Below, piece by piece: positions 31,349 through 36,521 of a stretch of 36,521 nt of DNA (position 1 is its first letter; every line of letters begins with the position of its first letter). Origin of the DNA: an uncultured Prevotella sp. (GTDB lineage Bacteria; Bacteroidota; Bacteroidia; Bacteroidales; Bacteroidaceae); assembly GCA_905233825.1 (NCBI GenBank), contig CAJOFE010000028.1, positions 1-36,521 of the forward strand, read 5' to 3'. Both the position numbers and the translations under genes were made by a program. Below the pieces are notes generated by a model. It had not been told where the DNA came from. It worked only from the letters and a program-made list of their open reading frames with translations, and ran no database searches.

Positions 31349-32445
31349 ATCTCCCCGTCACTGACATTAAAGAGTTTATAGTCGAAGTCACCGTGCGACA
31401 ATATCTGGTCGATATGGTCGCGGTTGGTATCAGTAATGAAAATCTGCCCGAACTGCTGACTGGCCACCAAACGGATGATCTGTTCCACACGGGTGGCGTC
31501 GAGCTTGTCGAAGATGTCGTCCAACAGCAGCAGGGGCATGTCGCCCTCCACCTTTCTTGACAAGTACTCATACTGTGCCAGCTTCAGGGCGATGACAAAG
31601 GTCTTCAGCTGCCCCTGGCTGCCCTCGCGGCGCATGGGATGGCCGTCGAGCAGAATCTCCAGGTCGTCGCGGTGAACGCCATGCAGCGAGTAGCCCACGG
31701 CACGGTCTTTCATACGGTCGCGCTGTATCACCTCTAACAACGGGCCACGCTGACAATGGGACACATAGCCCAGCGACACCTGCTCATGACCGCCCGACAC
31801 GGTGGCATATAGCTGCTGGAAAAGCGGCGTGAGCTGCTCAACGAGGGCACTGCGACCGGCAAAGACCTTTTCGCCTTCACGGGCCATCTCCTCCTCCAAG
31901 AGTTCCATCAGCGCAGGGTCAGGCTCGTGCTCCTCATCCCGCAACAAGACATTACGCTGCAGCAGGGCTTTGTTATAGCGGTTCAGCGCATCAATATACG
32001 AGCGGTCTAGCTGAGCGATGGCCTGATCCATCAGGCGGCGACGCTCCTCGCTGCTACCCTCTATCAGCAGGATGTCAGAGGGCGACACCATCACCACGGG
32101 AATCAGTCCGATATGCTCCGACAGCCGCTTATATTCCTTCTTGTCGCGCTTGAAGTGCTTCTTCGTGCCACGCTTCATGCCACAGAAAATCTTGAGGGGC
32201 GAGGACTGCGGGATTAGGGGTGAGTATTCCCCTTCCAAAACGAAGAAGTCCTGATCGTGGCGCATGACGAGCGAGTCCTGAGTAGTGGTGGCCGAATGAC
32301 AGAACGAGAGAAAATAGATGGCATCGAGCACATTGGTCTTGCCTGCTCCATTGTTACCGATGAAACAGTTTATCTTGGAAGAAAACGCCAGCGTTGCTTC
32401 CGCAATATTTTTGTAATTAATGATGGATAGTTGCTCTAAAACCAT
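31321..32445 (-). CDS. recF: DNA replication and repair protein RecF
   Basis: The 374-residue SMC-like ATPase helps load RecA at single-strand gaps. It shows the Walker A motif (GNNGAGKTN, about residues 31-39) and the ABC signature (GSQGQLKTFVIALKLAQ). The Walker B motif (PLLLLDDIFDKLD) and the C-terminal FITDTNRDH switch region follow. The first codons (MVLEQLSIINYKN) are the normal RecF N-terminus. The promoter box ends only 10 bases before the ATG, giving a very short leader. It overlaps the DUF721 gene. Confidence 0.96.
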   Translation of the reverse strand: MVLEQLSIINYKNIAEATLAFSSKINCFIGNNGAGKTNVLDAIYFLSFCHSATTTQDSLVMRHDQDFFVLEGEYSPLIPQSSPLKIFCGMKRGTKKHFKRDKKEYKRLSEHIGLIPVVMVSPSDILLIEGSSEERRRLMDQAIAQLDRSYIDALNRYNKALLQRNVLLRDEEHEPDPALMELLEEEMAREGEKVFAGRSALVEQLTPLFQQLYATVSGGHEQVSLGYVSHCQRGPLLEVIQRDRMKDRAVGYSLHGVHRDDLEILLDGHPMRREGSQGQLKTFVIALKLAQYEYLSRKVEGDMPLLLLDDIFDKLDATRVEQIIRLVASQQFGQIFITDTNRDHIDQILSHGDFDYKLFNVSDGEICLSAKNSQ

Positions 32446-32455
32446 AAATTTTGTG

Positions 32456-32463
32456 CAAATTTA
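32456..32463 (-). promoter_or_regulatory. -7 promoter element for recF
   Basis: Reads TAAATTTG on the minus strand, 10 bases before the ATG at 32445, so the predicted leader is about five bases. Confidence 0.55.
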
Positions 32464-32527
32464 CAGCTTTTCACCGTTAAAAACAAAAAAAGTCCGAAAT
32501 AAATTTCAATATCTGCAAGATTTTCAG

Positions 32528-32535
32528 TAATTTTG
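32528..32535 (+). promoter_or_regulatory. -7 promoter element for the TPR/ribH operon
   Basis: TAATTTTG lies 72 bases before the ATG at 32608. The leader is almost entirely A/T with several AAAAGT runs. Confidence 0.6.
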
Positions 32536-32607
32536 CGCCCGCAAAACTGACTTCGATAAAAAAGTCAAAAGGTTAGAAAGTAAAAAAGTAAAAAAATAAT
32601 AGAATAA

Positions 32608-33336
32608 ATGGCAAAGAAACTTGCAAAGCAGAGTGCCCCTGAGACACAGCCGGCACTGAACAAACACGAGGACTTCATCCTCAAGTACAAGAACGCTCTC
32701 ATCGGTGCTGTGGTGGCACTGCTGGTGATTATCTGTGGTATCATCATCTACAACAACCACAAGGCTGGCAAGCTGAGGGAGGCTCAGACTGCCATGCAGA
32801 CCCCTGAGCTAAACATGCAGTTGGGTATGACCGAGGTGCAGCAGGCCAGCGGTCTTTTCGGACAGCAGCTCTTCGAGCAGGCCCTGAACGGCGACAGCGC
32901 CGGTACCACCAAAGGCTTCCTGAAGATTGCCGACGAGTTTTCTTCAACGAAGGCCGGTAACCTGGCTAACCTCTATGCCGGACTGTGCTATGCCCATCTT
33001 GACAAGTGGGAAGATGCCTTGAAATACTTAGAGGCTTACGACGATGCCGACGACATGCTCATTTCGCCCGCCGCTCTTGGTGCCTTAGGCAATGCCTATG
33101 CCCATGTGAACCAGCTCGACAAGGCTGTGAGCACGCTGACGAAGGCTGCCGAGAAGGCCGACAACATCATGCAGTCGCCCATCTACTACATCCAGGCTGG
33201 CGAGATCCTCGAGAGCCAGGGTAAGAAGGCCGACGCCCTGAAGCTCTACGAGAAGGTGAAGGGCATGAAGAGCATTTCACAGTCATCGCCCTACGTGGAA
33301 ATGATTGATGAGTACATAGAGCGCGTCAGCGAGTAA
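32608..33336 (+). CDS. Membrane-anchored TPR protein
   Basis: The 242-residue protein has a cytoplasmic N-terminus and one membrane helix (about 31-49, [19 protein letters not shown]). A helical region with TPR-like repeats follows ([60 protein letters not shown]). The layout resembles YfgM-type proteins that bind periplasmic chaperones or the Sec translocon. It sits between recF and ribH, five bases before ribH, an order common in Bacteroidetes. The specific partner is unknown. Confidence 0.85.
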   Translation: MAKKLAKQSAPETQPALNKHEDFILKYKNALIGAVVALLVIICGIIIYNNHKAGKLREAQTAMQTPELNMQLGMTEVQQASGLFGQQLFEQALNGDSAGTTKGFLKIADEFSSTKAGNLANLYAGLCYAHLDKWEDALKYLEAYDDADDMLISPAALGALGNAYAHVNQLDKAVSTLTKAAEKADNIMQSPIYYIQAGEILESQGKKADALKLYEKVKGMKSISQSSPYVEMIDEYIERVSE

Positions 33337-33340
33337 GTCG

Positions 33341-33811
33341 ATGGCCACTAAAAACCTTTCCGACTACAACGCAGCCAGCGTTCCTGATGCGTCGAACATG
33401 ATATTCGGCATTGTTGTCGCCGAGTGGAATCCCGAGATTACCGGGGCTCTGCTCGACGGTTGCGTTTCTACCTTAGAGAAACACGGTGCCCTGCCCGAGA
33501 ACATCCACGTTAAGACCGTGCCCGGCTCGTTCGAGCTGATATACGGTGCCCACCAGATGACTTTGAACGACGGCTACGATGCCGTCATCATCCTGGGCAG
33601 CGTCATCCGCGGCGAGACGCCCCACTTCGACTATATCTGTCAGGGCGTCACCGAGGGCATTGCCCGTCTGAACGTCACGAGCAACATTCCCGTCGTCTTC
33701 GGACTGCTCACCACCGACACCAAGCAGCAGGCACTCGACCGTGCCGGCGGCCGACTGGGCAACAAGGGCGACGAGTGTGCCGTGGTAGCCATCAAGATGG
33801 CTAAGTTCTAA
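33341..33811 (+). CDS. ribH: 6,7-dimethyl-8-ribityllumazine synthase
   Basis: The 156-residue enzyme catalyses the second-last step of riboflavin synthesis. Family motifs are [25 protein letters not shown] and [17 protein letters not shown], the last holding the active-site histidine. [19 protein letters not shown] is also present. It starts five bases after the TPR gene stop and is probably co-transcribed with it. No other rib genes and no FMN riboswitch are visible nearby. Confidence 0.96.
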   Translation: MATKNLSDYNAASVPDASNMIFGIVVAEWNPEITGALLDGCVSTLEKHGALPENIHVKTVPGSFELIYGAHQMTLNDGYDAVIILGSVIRGETPHFDYICQGVTEGIARLNVTSNIPVVFGLLTTDTKQQALDRAGGRLGNKGDECAVVAIKMAKF

Positions 33812-33824
33812 GGCTGTCTCCCCC

Positions 33825-34760
33825 TTACGCGAAAGTTTCCAGAAATTTCACCGTTCCTTCTACCTTCACCTCCCTTGTGGTGGCAGGCAGCAGGACGGTT
33901 TCTCCTGCTTTCAGGCTGGTGGTCTCGCCATCAGCCGTCAGCGTTCCCTCTCCCTTTACACATATTATAATAATAAAGGAGTCCAGGTCAGCATAGTCGA
34001 GCAGCATGGGCTCGGTGAGGTCATAGATGGCCGTGGTGAAATAGGGGCACTCCACCACCTGCTGGGGCACGTTCTGCTGGGGCTCATACTCCGTGCGGTA
34101 GTCGGGCAGCACGTTGTAGTCTATGCTCTCGGCAGCCTCGTTCGTATGCAGCTGTCGCAGGTTGCCGTCCTTGTCGCGGCGCTTATAGTCGTAGATGCGG
34201 TAGGTGACGTCACACGTCTGCTGAATCTCTACCACCTGGCAGCCGGCACCGATGGAATGGATGCGGCCGGCAGGGATGAAGAACACGTCGCCCTCTTTTA
34301 CCTCATAGCGTGCCAGGGCGTCGATAATAGTATCATTCTCCACCATCTGCTTGTATTGCTCGGGAGTAATCCGGCACTTCAGTCCGTTATACAGAAACGG
34401 AGCCTCCGCTCCTTCCACCTTACTCCCTTCTGCCGACTCCAACACATACCACATCTCCGTCTTTCCCCGCTCCTTGCCATGACGGCGGGCCACCTCGTCG
34501 TTGGGGTGCACCTGAATAGACAAATCCTTACGGGCATCGATAAACTTGATGAGCAAGGGGAACTCATTGCCGAAGCGCTCATAGTTCTCCTGCCCCACCA
34601 GCAGCGCTTTCTCCCTGCTCACCAGCTCGTTCAGCGTCAGTCCCGCCATAGGCCCTTCGGCCACCACGGTCTCACGTCCCTGCACGCCTGATATCGTCCA
34701 GCTCTCGCTTCCCCATAGGGCTTGTTTTATTAAAGGTTCAAATTTATACATAGTCTTCAT
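33825..34760 (-). CDS. manA: Mannose-6-phosphate isomerase, class I
   Basis: The 311-residue zinc enzyme interconverts mannose-6-phosphate and fructose-6-phosphate. Metal-binding and active-site motifs are visible as SIQVHPND and FIPAGRIHSIGAGCQVVEIQ, with QALWGSESW near the N-terminus. It is of the short form common in Bacteroidetes. An alternative ATG three codons in (34751) is possible. It follows trkH by 53 bases on the same strand, probably as an operon sharing the trkH promoter. It is convergent with ribH. Confidence 0.93.
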   Translation of the reverse strand: MKTMYKFEPLIKQALWGSESWTISGVQGRETVVAEGPMAGLTLNELVSREKALLVGQENYERFGNEFPLLIKFIDARKDLSIQVHPNDEVARRHGKERGKTEMWYVLESAEGSKVEGAEAPFLYNGLKCRITPEQYKQMVENDTIIDALARYEVKEGDVFFIPAGRIHSIGAGCQVVEIQQTCDVTYRIYDYKRRDKDGNLRQLHTNEAAESIDYNVLPDYRTEYEPQQNVPQQVVECPYFTTAIYDLTEPMLLDYADLDSFIIIICVKGEGTLTADGETTSLKAGETVLLPATTREVKVEGTVKFLETFA

Positions 34761-34813
34761 TTTTCCATTTTCACTATTACCCCCCTCCTTCTGGATGGGC
34801 TGAGAGAGGCTTT

Positions 34814-36268
34814 TTAACTCTTCTTCCAGAAGCTGCGGGTGAACAGCACCAGCACGGCGATAATTTCAAGACGGCCGACGAGCATGAGGAACGAGCAGAG
34901 CCATTTCAGCCCTTCGCCCAAGTCAGCCCACGACATCTGCGGCCCGATGTTCGTGTCAAGACCAGCGCCCACATTGCTGATCAGACTAAACGCTATGGTG
35001 AACGCATTGGTGATATCCACCCCCGACAGCACCATCACCAGTGCCGTCACCACGAGCATGATGATATACAGCGTGAAAAACGCCAGCAGCGTCACCAACC
35101 GCCCCTGCGGAATGTTCTGCCCCCCTACCCTGACGGGCAGCACGGCATTGGGATGCAGGATATGGTAGAACTCGTTGCGCAGCACACGCAGCAGCATCAG
35201 CACGCGGATGCTCTTGAAGCCACCCGTAGTACTGCCAGCGCAGGCACCCATGAACATCAGCACGCCCAGGATGACCCACGTAATCTGCGGCCACATCCCC
35301 GCATCAGTATTCGACAGGCCCGTCGTGGTGATGAACGACACCACCTGGAACAGCGACGAGCGCAGCGCCTCCTCCACGTCGTAGCCCATGCGCGTCATCA
35401 GCAGATACATGATCCACAGGGTGGCCACCACGATGGTGATGACATACAGCCGGAACTCAGCATTACGGGCGATGGCACTGAAACGGAACTTGAAGAAGCT
35501 CAGGTAGAGCAGCGTGAAGTTGATACCCGCCAGGAACTGGAACAGGATGGCCAGATACTCAATGGTGGGCGAGGCGAAGAACACGCTGCCGTTGTGCGTC
35601 GAGAAGCCTCCCGTGGCCGTGGTTGACATCGAGTAGTTCGTAGCGTCGAACCAGTCCATACCGCATGCCCAGAACGACAGTCCGCACGCCACCGTCAGCA
35701 GCAGGTAGATGCTCCATATCCACTTCGCCGACGTGCTCAGCCTGGGATGCATCTTCGACCGCATGGGCCCCGTTGCCTCCGCCGAGAACACCTTCACGCT
35801 ACCACCGACAAGCGACGGCAGCAACGCCACCGTGAAGAACACTATCCCCAGTCCTCCTATCCACTGCATCAGCGAGCGCCAGAACAGCAGTCCGTGACTC
35901 AGCGACTCCACATCGTCGATGACCGTAGCCCCCGTTGTGGTAAAGCCCGACATCGTCTCGAAGAAAGCATCAGTCACGTTACCCGGCGTGCCCAGCATCA
36001 GGAATGGCGTCATGCCGAAGAGCGAGAACACCACCCACGTCAGCGTCACCACCACATAGGCGTCGCGACGGCTCAGCGAGTTCTCCGCCTCATGTCCCAT
36101 ATAGCGGAACAGCGAGGCTCCCGCCGCTGTGATGGCCGTCGAAATGACAAAGACCATGAAGTTGCTCTCGCCGTAGATCACCGTCATCACTAAGCACAGT
36201 GCCATGAACATGGCTTCGATGAACAGCAGCGAGCCGAGAATCTTTGATATGAGCTTCCAGTTAATCAC
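34814..36268 (-). CDS. trkH: Potassium uptake protein, TrkH family
   Basis: The 484-residue inner-membrane protein is the pore subunit of a Trk/Ktr-type potassium transporter. Four pore loops are visible: MSGFTTTGATV, MSTTATGGFST, VSFITTTGLSNTD and LISNVGAGLD. GACAGSTTGGFKSIR and many helices accompany them. The frame stays open to 36313, but the promoter box at 36273-36280 lies inside it. The GTG at 36268, giving the family N-terminus VINWKLISKI, is thus the likely start. Only four bases separate the box from this GTG, so translation may be leaderless. The partner trkA is not in the window. Confidence 0.94.
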   Translation of the reverse strand: MINWKLISKILGSLLFIEAMFMALCLVMTVIYGESNFMVFVISTAITAAGASLFRYMGHEAENSLSRRDAYVVVTLTWVVFSLFGMTPFLMLGTPGNVTDAFFETMSGFTTTGATVIDDVESLSHGLLFWRSLMQWIGGLGIVFFTVALLPSLVGGSVKVFSAEATGPMRSKMHPRLSTSAKWIWSIYLLLTVACGLSFWACGMDWFDATNYSMSTTATGGFSTHNGSVFFASPTIEYLAILFQFLAGINFTLLYLSFFKFRFSAIARNAEFRLYVITIVVATLWIMYLLMTRMGYDVEEALRSSLFQVVSFITTTGLSNTDAGMWPQITWVILGVLMFMGACAGSTTGGFKSIRVLMLLRVLRNEFYHILHPNAVLPVRVGGQNIPQGRLVTLLAFFTLYIIMLVVTALVMVLSGVDITNAFTIAFSLISNVGAGLDTNIGPQMSWADLGEGLKWLCSFLMLVGRLEIIAVLVLFTRSFWKKS

Positions 36269-36272
36269 GCTG

Positions 36273-36280
36273 CAAAGGTA
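36273..36280 (-). promoter_or_regulatory. -7 promoter element for trkH-manA
   Basis: Reads TACCTTTG on the minus strand, four bases before the GTG at 36268, much closer than at other genes here (18-40 bases). Confidence 0.65.
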
Positions 36281-36321
36281 GCTACATTTTCTGACATCTC
36301 CAAGAGAAAACAAAAAACTTT

Positions 36322-36521
36322 TGAAGTTTGAATTTAGATTTTAGAATTTAGAGGTATTGCCCAATGGGCAATTTAGAATTTAGATTTTAGATTTTAGAGG
36401 TGTTGCCCTGCGGGCAAGTAAAATTTTAGATGTTAGAAGTACTTCTTCCTTCCTACTTTTTCCTTCTTCCTCGGCAAAGCCGATACCTCTTCCTTCTTAA
36501 TTCTTAAATCTTAACTCTTAA
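36322..36521 (+). repeat. Partial third copy of the outer repeat arm, cut by the window end
   Basis: The sequence repeats the left arm of the structure around copy B (25230-25408): AAGTTTGAATTTAG, hairpin modules at 36350-36371, 36396-36418 and 36469-36491, then the CTTAATTCTTAA-type array. It has one more hairpin module than the other arm. A further element core may follow beyond the window. Confidence 0.75.

Overview
The window looks like chromosomal DNA of a Bacteroidales bacterium, most likely a Prevotella-type organism. The evidence is the recurring Bacteroidetes promoter element TAnnTTTG (mostly TACCTTTG) about 18-40 bases before start codons, a one-protein hybrid two-component system, a GH105 sugar hydrolase, the RNase Y/ZapA cluster and a recF-TPR-ribH neighbourhood. 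No tRNA, rRNA, CRISPR array, phage module or complete insertion sequence was found.

Layout. 1-2.4 kb: a UDG-like protein, a decayed-looking stretch with two minus-strand promoters, and a small secreted protein. 2.4-11.6 kb: a large secreted multi-domain protein, a hybrid sensor/AraC regulator and an overlapping GH105 unsaturated glycuronyl hydrolase, apparently a small glycan-response locus without SusC/SusD in view. 11.7-15.7 kb: a DUF1573 protein, then rny, zapA and a coiled-coil gene as one minus operon, and a conserved hypothetical gene. 15.8-20.3 kb: rfbA, a Wza-like exporter and a Wzz-like protein, forming a surface-polysaccharide operon. 20.4-21.7 kb: infC-rpmI-rplT. 21.9-25.2 kb: a DsbD-type reductase overlapping a UPF0597 (cysteine desulfidase-like) gene. 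26.3-30.2 kb: an ECF sigma factor with a membrane partner, a frameshifted DUF1593 gene and a Dcu-type C4-dicarboxylate transporter. 30.3-36.3 kb: xth, a DUF721 gene, recF, a TPR protein, ribH, manA and trkH.

The most unusual content is repetitive. Two copies of a roughly 660-bp element lie in opposite orientation at 12110-12764 (copy A) and 25409-26079 (copy B). Each has long terminal inverted repeats, terminal arrays of a 9-bp unit, a conserved promoter (TATTG-N20-TAACTTYG), three 21-bp tandem repeats, a conserved block, a double palindrome, a conserved tail and an intrinsic terminator. The 9-bp unit differs between copies but is the same at both ends of each copy. Copy B sits inside a larger inverted repeat (about 25208-26282) built from small hairpin modules. 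That outer arm also enters the 3' end of the upstream gene and reappears at the window's right edge (36322-36521).

A related double palindrome lies in frame inside the UPF0597 coding sequence (24348-24467), and a weaker relative may form a linker in the hybrid sensor. A separate nested palindrome, GC-rich arms around a perfect 50-bp AT palindrome, lies at 2371-2657. Together these suggest a poorly described palindromic repeat family that spreads between and within genes. All calls come from reading the sequence; no database search was run.
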